From: Sphingobacterium humi
GTDB lineage: Bacteria; Bacteroidota; Bacteroidia; Sphingobacteriales; Sphingobacteriaceae
Length of the DNA: 64,000 nt
Assembly: GCF_009768885.1 (NCBI RefSeq)
Contig: NZ_WSQA01000003.1
Coordinates: 310,001 to 374,000 of the forward strand
Direction of reading: 5' to 3'
The position numbers and the translations under genes are program-made. Below are positions 1-7,718 of this stretch, in pieces (the stretch's first letter is position 1; each line of letters starts with the position of its first letter). Under the pieces are notes generated by a model. That model did not search any database, was not told the DNA's origin, and was given only the letters and a program-made list of their open reading frames with translations.

Positions 1-73
1 TACACTGTTCGATTGGTTCACGAAGAAATGAATCATTATTAAAGTGAATTTTTAACGTCCTTCAATTAAAGCA

Positions 74-81
74 CAAAGTTA
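74..81 (-). promoter_or_regulatory. -7 promoter box of a divergent gene off the left edge
   Basis: Read on the minus strand this is TAACTTTG, an exact match to the Bacteroidota -7 consensus TAnnTTTG. It points left, so a minus-strand gene probably begins just outside or at the left edge, divergent from the ybbR-like gene. No clear -33 box was found. Confidence 0.45.
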
Positions 82-193
82 CGTATTATTTTAACAATAA
101 GTTCCTAGGGAAAGTCATCTTTTTACCTTGAAATGCTTTTTTTCACGGCAACAGCCCCCCTGGGGCGGGATGGGATTTTTAGCAACAAAATAG

Positions 194-201
194 TACATTT
201 G
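194..201 (+). promoter_or_regulatory. -7 promoter box of the ybbR-coaE operon
   Basis: TACATTTG matches TAnnTTTG exactly. Only four bases separate it from the ATG at 206, so transcription should start at or next to the start codon and the mRNA would be leaderless. No obvious -33 TTG is seen at the usual spacing. Confidence 0.5.
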
Positions 202-205
202 TAGC

Positions 206-1153
206 ATGGCAGTGAGGCGAATCAGTAAAGTGCAACGGCGTAAATTATCTATTTTTTTACGCTGCATCATTATTTCATTTTTAGCTTGGACATTATTCGC
301 CATATCGAGCGATTATATCTATTCGAAAAAGGCCAGCATGAGCTATGTAAACCTGCCGGAGAGTAAGGCCTTTCACCCCCTGCAATCGGACACGGTGACG
401 GTAAAGCTGAAGATGACCGGCTGGAAAGTGTTGATGGAGCGCCTGAAACCCGATACAGCAAAGATTCAAGTGGATTTAAGTGGATTGAAAAACCGGAATT
501 TCATTGTGTTTGGCAATCAAATTGGTTTTATTAATCGCCAATTCCGACAGGAAGAACAGGTGGTTGGCGTTTCACCCGATACCTTATATTTCGACTTCTC
601 CAAGCAAACGCAGCGGAAAATCCCGGTAAAAGCGGTGCATGCCCTTACTTTTCAGAAACAATATGGCATTGTCGGTGAGACGAAAACATCACCAGAATAT
701 GTCACCATTACAGGGCCTTTAGAAGATGTTGCCAGTATTGAATACTTGGAAACCGATACCATTAAAGGTAAAGACGTAAATACGGATGTACGTACGGTGG
801 CCTACCTAAACCGCCAACAGCGAACAAACATTACCATTTATCCTACCTTTGCCGAAGTGACGATACCGGTGGGGGAGATGACCGAAAAAGTGATCGAATT
901 GCCCATTAAAGTTGAAAATGGGAAACAATATACCTCCGTTCGGGTTTTGCCTAGTAAGGTGAAAGCGACGGTGCTGGTTGCCGTTAAGGATTACAATAAA
1001 TGGACCTCCCGCGATTTTGAGGCCGTGGTGGATTTGGATGCCTGGAAGGAACATAAAGTAGAAAGTTTGCCGGTGATTATGACCAAGGTGCCAGACTTTT
1101 GTCAGGTATTGAGTGTGGAACCGCAAAATGTAGATTTCTTTGTGCGCAAATAA
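206..1153 (+). CDS. YbbR-like domain protein
   Basis: A 315-residue protein with one N-terminal membrane anchor (about residues 16-35) preceded by a basic stretch, followed by an extracytoplasmic region that looks like YbbR repeats (beta-rich segments around residues 45-130, 135-215 and 225-313). YbbR proteins (CdaR in Firmicutes) modulate the diadenylate cyclase CdaA, but no cdaA is in this window, so that role is only family knowledge. In Bacteroidota a ybbR-like gene commonly sits before coaE, as here, where the stop codon is one base before the coaE ATG. The ATG at 206 is the only start that keeps the membrane anchor. Confidence 0.82.
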   Translation: MAVRRISKVQRRKLSIFLRCIIISFLAWTLFAISSDYIYSKKASMSYVNLPESKAFHPLQSDTVTVKLKMTGWKVLMERLKPDTAKIQVDLSGLKNRNFIVFGNQIGFINRQFRQEEQVVGVSPDTLYFDFSKQTQRKIPVKAVHALTFQKQYGIVGETKTSPEYVTITGPLEDVASIEYLETDTIKGKDVNTDVRTVAYLNRQQRTNITIYPTFAEVTIPVGEMTEKVIELPIKVENGKQYTSVRVLPSKVKATVLVAVKDYNKWTSRDFEAVVDLDAWKEHKVESLPVIMTKVPDFCQVLSVEPQNVDFFVRK

Positions 1154-1154
1154 T

Positions 1155-1745
1155 ATGGGATTGAAAATTGGAATAACCGGAGGAATTGGTGTTGGGAAAA
1201 GTGTGGTGGCTCGAATTTTTAAAATTTTGGGGGTGCCCACCTACGATGCCGATAAGGAAGCGAAAGCCATTATGTATACCAATGATCAGGTGCGTGCCGC
1301 CTTGGTGGATACGTTTGGAAAAGAGGTGTATCATGCGGATGGCAGCCTAGATCGGGCTTGGCTTTCTGCGCGGGTGTTTTCCAATGAAACGGAATTAAAA
1401 AAATTGAATGCCATTGTGCATCCTGCCGTCATTCAAGCGGGGGAAGATTGGGCCGATGCCCAAACGACAGCCTATAGTTTAAAGGAAGCCGCCCTTTTAT
1501 TTGAAAGCGGCTCCTATAAGGCCTTGGATTATTGTATTTTAGTGAGTTCACCGGAGGATGTTCGTATCCAACGGGTGATGGCGCGCGATGGCTTAACGGA
1601 AGCGGAAGTGCGCCAGCGTATGAGCAAACAGATGCCGGAAGCTGAAAAAGAAGCACTGGCCGATTTTATTATCTATAACGATGATGAGCATAGCCTTATT
1701 GAACAGGTTATGCAATTGCATCAACAATTCTTATCGAATACCTAG
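1155..1745 (+). CDS. coaE: Dephospho-CoA kinase
   Basis: A 196-residue kinase that phosphorylates the ribose 3'-hydroxyl of dephospho-CoA, the last step of coenzyme A synthesis, in the cytoplasm. The N terminus carries the P-loop GGIGVGKS at about residues 7-14, followed by the DADK segment and the conserved HP (in IVHPAV) and LLFESG motifs of the family. The start at 1155 (MGLKIG) was chosen over an upstream in-frame ATG at 1140 because the latter overlaps ybbR and adds a non-conserved MCANN. It is one base downstream of the ybbR-like gene and five bases upstream of the next gene, so the three are likely one operon. Length is normal for CoaE. Confidence 0.95.
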   Translation: MGLKIGITGGIGVGKSVVARIFKILGVPTYDADKEAKAIMYTNDQVRAALVDTFGKEVYHADGSLDRAWLSARVFSNETELKKLNAIVHPAVIQAGEDWADAQTTAYSLKEAALLFESGSYKALDYCILVSSPEDVRIQRVMARDGLTEAEVRQRMSKQMPEAEKEALADFIIYNDDEHSLIEQVMQLHQQFLSNT

Positions 1746-1749
1746 CTGT

Positions 1750-2721
1750 ATGGCTGAAATAATTGAAGACTTTCTGGTGAAACGTGATAAGGGCTATTAC
1801 TGTCCTTATGGCGATTTTTATATTGACCCTTTGTACCCGGTGAACCATGCCGTGGTATCGCATGCGCATGCTGATCATGCGAGTCCCGGGCATAAACACA
1901 TATATTGCACGGCAGCTACTGCAGCCTTTATGCAGGTGCGTTATGCCAAGCAAGCCTTGGCTTCCTACCAATGTTTTGAATTTAAAGTTGACTTTCACCT
2001 CAATGGGGTGGATCTGGTTTTTATTCCTGCAGGACATATATTGGGCAGTGCGCAGATATTTATGACCTACAAGGGCGTTCGTTATTTGTATACAGGTGAT
2101 TATAAGTTACAGGCCGATCCTACCTGCGAGCCTATTGAAATGGTAGAAGCAGATGTGCTGATTACGGAAACCACCTTTGCCAATCCGGAGGTTAAGCATC
2201 CCAATCCGGAGACGGAAATCCTTAAATTGGATGTCGCCAGTAACATTATGTTAGGCTGCTATTCCTTGGGTAAAGCCCAACGCTTAACTGCTCTGCTGAA
2301 CACCTACTTACCCGAAAAGGAAGTGTTGGTGCATCACAGTATGCTGGCCTTCCATAAAATATACGATCGCTATGGCAATTTCCCGCTGCGCTATGAATTA
2401 TACAATAGAAAGCAGATGAAAGGACCGGAGCAGAATAAAGTGTATTTGATACCTCCATTAACATTTAATAGCTATAGACGGGCCAAAAATGTATTGCGCG
2501 TTTTTGCATCGGGCTGGGCCCGCCTGCAGGCCAGCAACGATATCAGCCTGTATTTATCGGATCATGTGGACTGGGAAGATATCTTAGTTTTTATAGAACA
2601 AGTGAAGCCTCGGGCCATTTGGACCTTACACGGCGATGGCCGACAATTGCATCAATACCTCGCCGATAGTTTAGAGATTCGTGATATTATAGAACAAACA
2701 TATAGTCCTGATTTTTGTTAG
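1750..2721 (+). CDS. Metallo-beta-lactamase-fold exonuclease (ligase-associated type)
   Basis: A 323-residue metallo-beta-lactamase-fold nuclease. The zinc site HAHADHA lies at about residues 37-43, the second-shell motif GHILGSA at about 97-103, TGDY near 116, and the beta-CASP-like C-terminal part holds a late LHGDG. It resembles the exonuclease of the ligase-associated DNA damage response set (with an ATP-dependent ligase, a DEXH helicase and a phosphoesterase), but none of those partners is nearby, so the pathway is inferred from family only. The ATG at 1750 begins four bases after coaE; the open frame upstream overlaps coaE and is not conserved-looking. Confidence 0.82.
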   Translation: MAEIIEDFLVKRDKGYYCPYGDFYIDPLYPVNHAVVSHAHADHASPGHKHIYCTAATAAFMQVRYAKQALASYQCFEFKVDFHLNGVDLVFIPAGHILGSAQIFMTYKGVRYLYTGDYKLQADPTCEPIEMVEADVLITETTFANPEVKHPNPETEILKLDVASNIMLGCYSLGKAQRLTALLNTYLPEKEVLVHHSMLAFHKIYDRYGNFPLRYELYNRKQMKGPEQNKVYLIPPLTFNSYRRAKNVLRVFASGWARLQASNDISLYLSDHVDWEDILVFIEQVKPRAIWTLHGDGRQLHQYLADSLEIRDIIEQTYSPDFC

Positions 2722-2751
2722 TACTAGGTACAAACTTAAAAGGAAAGACAT

Positions 2752-2868
2752 ATGAACAAATTCTTTAGAGCATTAATTGCTGGATGGGGCGCCAAAAAGA
2801 TGGGCCTTGGCTGCTTCGGAACCATCATTGTATTTATCATTATCTATTACTTATTAGGGTATTTATAG
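2752..2868 (+). CDS. 38-residue membrane miniprotein
   Basis: A 39-codon open frame begins at an ATG eight bases after an AAAGGA ribosome-binding-like site and ends in TAG just before a strong terminator. The product has a basic, glycine-containing N terminus (FRALIAGWGAKK) and one hydrophobic helix (about residues 22-38, rich in I, F and Y). I recall very similar tiny proteins being common and unannotated in Bacteroidota, but could not search. It follows the exonuclease by 30 bases and shares its terminator, so it is probably the last gene of the ybbR-coaE operon. Function unknown. Confidence 0.6.
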   Translation: MNKFFRALIAGWGAKKMGLGCFGTIIVFIIIYYLLGYL

Positions 2869-2880
2869 GCCCTATATAAT

Positions 2881-2912
2881 AATGGCTAGTAGTTTTGCTA
2901 CTAGCCATTTAT
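2881..2912 (+). terminator. Rho-independent terminator
   Basis: Near-perfect 12-bp stem (2881-2892 with 2898-2909) with a five-base loop, followed by a short T-rich tail. It closes the plus-strand operon ending with the miniprotein. Confidence 0.7.
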
Positions 2913-3054
2913 AAAACTAATACCCGAGCGGGCCTAAACAATGAAACAACTTATTCATTAGCGTTTCAATACGGTAACTTAATAACGATTTATACTACAT
3001 ATTGGAGATGTAGTTAAACTGTGGGTTAAAAATATCCTTTGTATAGCACCTTTA

Positions 3055-3077
3055 AAATACCTAATAAGGGGTATTTT
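3055..3077 (-). terminator. Weak terminator hairpin after the sulfatase operon
   Basis: AAAATACC pairs with GGTATTTT around a seven-base loop and touches the sulfatase stop codon. The U-tail on the minus strand is short. The remaining gene-free stretch 2913-3054 shows nothing else. Confidence 0.4.
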
Positions 3078-4477
3078 TAGGGTAATAAGGGAAAAATTGG
3101 ACTCTCCCGATGTTCCTGCGCTATCAATTTCAATATTTTCTTCGTCAATTTCGCATTCTGGATGGGATGCTGCTCCTGCGGATCTTTTTTCAAATCATAT
3201 AATTCCACATAGCTTTGCTGTGGATCTTTCACTTTAAACTTTATCAATTTATAGTGTTTATAGATGACCGCTTGGCGGCCTCCATCTTCATGAAACTCCC
3301 AATACAGGTGTTTATGCTGCTTTTGTTTTCCTTTGTTCAATAGGGTAGGCAGGATGGAAATTCCATCGGTGGTTTCTTTACCTTGATCATTGGTCAGGTC
3401 TTGGATGGTGGGCAGGATATCCCAAAAGGCAGACACATGACTTGTCGTTACACCTGAAGGGATATGGTATTTCCAAGATACCAATAATGGCGTACGGATA
3501 CCACCTTCATACAGATCACGTTTATAGCCTTTCAATCCGGCGGTGCTGTTGAAGAAATCCGGATCGGCACCACCTTCGCGGTGTGCACCATTATCGCTAC
3601 TAAAGATAATAATGGTGTTCTCCGTTAATCCGTACTGATCGAGTTTCTGCATAATTTCCCCTACATAATGATCCATACGGCTCACCATAGCGGCAAATGT
3701 GGCGCGAGGTTTCTGCACGGAGGCATAGCCAGCAATGGTCGCATTCGGGCCATAATCGTTGCCTTTATGTGGCGTTTCAGGGAATGCATGTTCATATTTT
3801 TTATAAAACTCATCATCCGGGCCCGCCAGTTCGGCATGTGGCAAAACCGTAGGCACAAACAGGAAGAAGGGTTTATCTTTATGCTGATCGATAAAGGCCA
3901 GGGTTTTGGCTTGAATGAGTGCCGGCGCATAGGTTTCTTTTTGACGTAAATTATTGCCCTGAAGTTCTACACGCTGGTTATTGTCCCATAAGTGGGTGGG
4001 GTAATAGCGGTGCGACTGGCGTTGGCAATTGTAGCCAAAGAACTCATCAAATCCTTTACGGTTCGGATCGCCTGTGGTTCCCACCATGCCTAGTCCCCAT
4101 TTTCCGAAGACCCCCGTTTGGTAGCCTTTTTCTTGTAAAATCATGGCGAAAGTGCGGATGGAATCGGCAAGGGGTTCCTGGCCTTCGGGTTCAATTTCTT
4201 TATTCCCCCGAACGTAGGTATGACCGGTGTGCTGCCCGGTCAATAACGCGGAGCGCGAAGGTGCGCAGACCGAGGTGCCGGCATAGAAATGCGTAAATCG
4301 CATACCCTGCTTGGCCAGTTTATCCAGGTTGGGGGTGCTGATTTTCGTTTGTCCATAACTTCCAATATCGCCGATACCAAGATCGTCGGCAAGGATAAAG
4401 ACGATATTTGGTTTTGCGTGTTGTGCTTTAGCATAAAACCCGGCACAGAGCAGGGCAAGGAGGAGTAGTTTTTTCAT
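3077..4477 (-). CDS. Exported sulfatase (arylsulfatase family S1)
   Basis: A 466-residue type I sulfatase with a cleavable signal peptide (about residues 1-18). Metal-binding DD is at 31-32 and the formylglycine signature CAPSR at 71-75, where Cys71 would be converted to formylglycine by an anSME-type maturase (not in this window). A late SSDNGAH matches the second metal-binding region. The product would hydrolyse sulfate esters in the periplasm. It is the last gene of the SusC/SusD locus, one base downstream of a second sulfatase, so the pair is co-transcribed. Substrate (glycosaminoglycan, mucin or algal sulfate) cannot be read from the sequence. Confidence 0.92.
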   Translation of the reverse strand: MKKLLLLALLCAGFYAKAQHAKPNIVFILADDLGIGDIGSYGQTKISTPNLDKLAKQGMRFTHFYAGTSVCAPSRSALLTGQHTGHTYVRGNKEIEPEGQEPLADSIRTFAMILQEKGYQTGVFGKWGLGMVGTTGDPNRKGFDEFFGYNCQRQSHRYYPTHLWDNNQRVELQGNNLRQKETYAPALIQAKTLAFIDQHKDKPFFLFVPTVLPHAELAGPDDEFYKKYEHAFPETPHKGNDYGPNATIAGYASVQKPRATFAAMVSRMDHYVGEIMQKLDQYGLTENTIIIFSSDNGAHREGGADPDFFNSTAGLKGYKRDLYEGGIRTPLLVSWKYHIPSGVTTSHVSAFWDILPTIQDLTNDQGKETTDGISILPTLLNKGKQKQHKHLYWEFHEDGGRQAVIYKHYKLIKFKVKDPQQSYVELYDLKKDPQEQHPIQNAKLTKKILKLIAQEHRESPIFPLLP

Positions 4478-4478
4478 T

Positions 4479-5870
4479 TTATTTCGATTGGTAATCAGGG
4501 TTTAATTCTGTTGGAATCGGAGCCTTTGTTTTTTCAATCCAGGCCTTCATCATTTTTTCAAGCTTTCGCAAGGTGCGGGGCTGTTCCTGCGCCAGGTTAT
4601 GGCGTTCGCCGATATCGCTATTCAGGTCGTATAATTCGGCCTGATTATCTTCATAGAAGTATTGCATCTTCCAGTTTTTATGGCGAATAGCAGTGCCGGG
4701 GCGCGTGCGATATAGCGGGTCGCGGCCATCATCTACTTGCGGATTATAAGCCCTTAAATAAATAGGGTAGTGCCAATACAGGGTAGACTGGCTCGATTTT
4801 CCGTTCTGTAAAGTAGGCCATAAAGATTGACCATCGAGCTTGGGTTTGTTTTCATGAGGATGCAGCAGATCTACAAGCGTTGGAAACACATCTAACAGAC
4901 TGATGATAGACTGTTCGTCTTGCTGGGCTTTGATTTTGGTTGGCCAATGGAAAAACATAGGAATGCGAATACCGCCTTCGTAGTAACTTCCTTTTCCGGC
5001 CCGTAAAGGGCTTTGTGGGGATATGAAATTAATGCCGCCATTGTCTGAGCAAAAGATGAGCAAAGTATTTTCGGCTTGTCCGCTGTCTTTGATTTGCTGT
5101 ACAATTCGACCGATATTCTGATCTAAGGAATGCACCATGACCGCATAAGTTGGGTAATCTTCTGTGCCGGTTCCTTTTTTACCCGCATACTGTTGCACAA
5201 GGCTGTCGGGTGCCTGAATTGGCGTATGTACCGCAAAATAAGAGAGGTACATGAAATAAGGCTTTTCGGCTTGGGTTTGCTTCATGTAGCGTATAGCCTC
5301 ATCGGTTACCCGGTCGGTTAAGTATTCGCCCGCTTCGCCATCCGGAATATCCGGATTGTTATAAGGGCTGAAATGTTTGTTATGCCCTTGATGATTGCCC
5401 GCAAAGTTATACTGAAAGCCATAATTAAGCGGTGTTTCGCCGACATGCCACTTGCCAATGGATGCCGTTTGGTAACCTTGTTTACTAAGAAAGTCGGCCA
5501 TGGTTTGCAAGTCTTCGTTCAAGACATCAGTATTGGCAATGGGGATAATCTTTCGGTCGGCGCTTTTTCCCTGTGCGGAGTTTCCGACCGTATAGATCCC
5601 ATGTCTGGGGGTATTTAAGCCGGTGAGTAGACTTGCGCGGCTCGGTGCACAATTGGCAGCACCTGCATACGCCTGGTAATAGACATGGGCTTGTTTTGCT
5701 AAAGCATCCAGATTGGGGCTATGAAAATGTTCGCCCCCCATAAAACCGAGGTCTTTATAGCCTAAATCATCGGCAATAATCAATATGATATTGGGCTTAG
5801 GTTGTTGGGCAAAGCTCCATTGCGCCGAGCATAGGAGCAATAGTACAATATAGGAGTTTATAATACGCAT
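4479..5870 (-). CDS. Exported sulfatase (family S1), second copy
   Basis: A 463-residue sulfatase with a signal peptide ending near the AQQ at 21-23, metal-binding DD at 34-35 and the formylglycine motif CAPSRAS at 74-80. It shares the fold and layout of the downstream sulfatase but differs clearly in sequence, so the two probably attack different sulfate positions on one glycan (inference). It lies 48 bases after susD, with a perfect hairpin in the gap. Hydrolysis of carbohydrate sulfate esters in the periplasm is family knowledge. Confidence 0.92.
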   Translation of the reverse strand: MRIINSYIVLLLLCSAQWSFAQQPKPNIILIIADDLGYKDLGFMGGEHFHSPNLDALAKQAHVYYQAYAGAANCAPSRASLLTGLNTPRHGIYTVGNSAQGKSADRKIIPIANTDVLNEDLQTMADFLSKQGYQTASIGKWHVGETPLNYGFQYNFAGNHQGHNKHFSPYNNPDIPDGEAGEYLTDRVTDEAIRYMKQTQAEKPYFMYLSYFAVHTPIQAPDSLVQQYAGKKGTGTEDYPTYAVMVHSLDQNIGRIVQQIKDSGQAENTLLIFCSDNGGINFISPQSPLRAGKGSYYEGGIRIPMFFHWPTKIKAQQDEQSIISLLDVFPTLVDLLHPHENKPKLDGQSLWPTLQNGKSSQSTLYWHYPIYLRAYNPQVDDGRDPLYRTRPGTAIRHKNWKMQYFYEDNQAELYDLNSDIGERHNLAQEQPRTLRKLEKMMKAWIEKTKAPIPTELNPDYQSK

Positions 5871-5884
5871 AGGCTAGGTTTTAG

Positions 5885-5913
5885 AAACCGGCATAGCCTG
5901 GCTATGCCGGTTT
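5885..5913 (-). promoter_or_regulatory. Intra-operon hairpin between susD and the sulfatases
   Basis: A perfect 13-bp GC-rich stem (5885-5897 with 5901-5913) with a three-base loop fills most of the gap between the susD stop and the sulfatase start. On the minus strand it is followed by only a short T-run, so it may act as a partial terminator or an mRNA-stabilising end that sets SusCD above sulfatase output. Confidence 0.55.
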
Positions 5914-5918
5914 ATGTA

Positions 5919-7706
5919 TTATTTATCCCATCCGGGATTTTGTTTGATATTTGGATTTAACACCAATTCGGCAGAAGGAATAGGGTAAAGGTAATAATAA
6001 CTTGGGAAGCTTGGTGGTACGGCCTCATAGGCTATGTAGCCAGCTTTAGCGTTATTTAATACAGGGATTGGTGCACTTTCAGGTACATCAACACCTTTTG
6101 TAATGTAGCGGCCTAATTTTCGCGCTGCGGCATAGTCCATTTTCTTCCACCGTCGTAAGTCATCAAAGCGGAAGCCTTCGCCCATGAGTTCAATTGCGCG
6201 TTCGCGACGGATCTCCCATAATGCCGGCGCTACAGTAGCATCGCGCTTCGGATCGCTAGGGATGGCTGCCAGTTGGAGTGCAGCAACCTGTCCGCGTTTC
6301 CTTAATTTATTGATGGTTTGATCGAGGATGGCTTGTGTCAATTCGCCAAGCTCAAACTTCGCTTCAGCATAATTTAAAAAGACCTCCGCAGTACGGAATA
6401 TCGGCGCATCGTTGATGTCTTCATTCTGAAGCATCTTGATCTTGTTGCTGAACTTATAGAAACGGTAGCCCGAGAAGGTCACATTAAAAGGTTGCCCATT
6501 GGTATAATCGGCATAATGTGGCTCTTGGCGCAATACCAATCCTTGCCAGTTTACGGCAGGAAGGGTTTTACGGGTAGCAACCGATAAGGTATTCATCAGA
6601 TCGATATACTCGCGATCTGCCGGATCGTTGGTTAAGGTGAAATTGAAGCTCGGATGGTTTACTTGCACTTTGTATGGCGGCGGAACCGTATAATACAAAC
6701 GGATGTCGCGGTTTCGGAATTCTTTGAACGGCGTTTCATCCCCCGCAAATAAAGGACTCGTCCAGCGCGTCTGTCCATCCTTCATCAGGTAGAGATCTGC
6801 TGCAGCTTTGGTTATATCCCATCTTCCGGAGGAGTTCCTGGCCATAGAGGCTAGGGTATGGGTTATTTGGTTTACCTCATACTGTTTGTAGAGGAGGACC
6901 TCGATATTGTTAGCCAAAGACTCGCTATTGAACACCTCATCGTAATCGGGGTGCAATTCCGGGAAATTGCCAATGATCTTCGCAGCGATATCCGCCGATA
7001 TGCGCAGGTATTTTTCGCTGTCGTTTAAGCGATGGTATTTTCGCCAAGTTCCTTCGCGCAGAGCAAAGCGGGAAAGTAACGCGCGAACTACATGCACATT
7101 GATGGTGTTTTTACCATCGCCAGCTGCCTTAATATTTGTTTCTGCAAATTGCAGCATGTCCAGAATTTTAGTGGCAAGTTCATCCCGACTGCTCGGCGTG
7201 CCGTAAAGGATTTCCTTATCGCCATCGTTAATGGCACGCTCTACCCAAATAGCGGAGCCGTATTTATTCAATAAGTCCATGTAATTATAGGCCTTAAAGA
7301 AATAGCCGATACTGCGCACATGGTTTTTATCGGCATCTTTTAGGTTGCTACCATCGATATTGTCGAGCAGAATATTGATGGAACGGATTTGATTATATGG
7401 GCCTGTGTATTCTGCTGAACTGCCTGGAATAACGATACGATTCCACAACCAATCGGAGGTCGCATTGTTGTTGGCCAAGGAAAACAGGTCGCTATTTACT
7501 TCCGAATTCGGAACGCTATTGCTGTATCCGGGGAAGATGCCATAAAACTGCCAAGCATAGGCAATAAAATTATCGTAATTAGCAAAGGTGGTTTGCTCGG
7601 TCAGTGTGCCTTCGGGTTTTAAATCCAATAAATTACTGCAACTACTGCTTGCGGCAGTTAAACTGCTGGCCAGACCTATATATAAAAGTGATTTTAGAAT
7701 TTTCAT
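5919..7706 (-). CDS. SusD/RagB-family glycan-binding lipoprotein
   Basis: A 595-residue surface lipoprotein. The signal peptide ends in a lipobox-like SSSC with Cys23 as the lipidated residue. The TPR-rich SusD N-terminal region follows, and the C-terminal part holds the usual SusD features FRTAEVFLNYAEAK and WEIRRERAIELMGEGFRF and ends NPGWDK. It would cap the SusC barrel and capture oligosaccharide at the outer membrane. It follows susC by 12 bases and precedes the sulfatases, so its ligand is probably a sulfated glycan (inference). Confidence 0.95.
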   Translation of the reverse strand: MKILKSLLYIGLASSLTAASSSCSNLLDLKPEGTLTEQTTFANYDNFIAYAWQFYGIFPGYSNSVPNSEVNSDLFSLANNNATSDWLWNRIVIPGSSAEYTGPYNQIRSINILLDNIDGSNLKDADKNHVRSIGYFFKAYNYMDLLNKYGSAIWVERAINDGDKEILYGTPSSRDELATKILDMLQFAETNIKAAGDGKNTINVHVVRALLSRFALREGTWRKYHRLNDSEKYLRISADIAAKIIGNFPELHPDYDEVFNSESLANNIEVLLYKQYEVNQITHTLASMARNSSGRWDITKAAADLYLMKDGQTRWTSPLFAGDETPFKEFRNRDIRLYYTVPPPYKVQVNHPSFNFTLTNDPADREYIDLMNTLSVATRKTLPAVNWQGLVLRQEPHYADYTNGQPFNVTFSGYRFYKFSNKIKMLQNEDINDAPIFRTAEVFLNYAEAKFELGELTQAILDQTINKLRKRGQVAALQLAAIPSDPKRDATVAPALWEIRRERAIELMGEGFRFDDLRRWKKMDYAAARKLGRYITKGVDVPESAPIPVLNNAKAGYIAYEAVPPSFPSYYYLYPIPSAELVLNPNIKQNPGWDK

Positions 7707-7718
7707 ACGTCAGAATGT

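Noticed and set aside
1140..1154. A start five codons upstream for coaE
   Set aside because: It overlaps ybbR and adds residues not seen in the family; the next ATG begins at the conserved P-loop strand.
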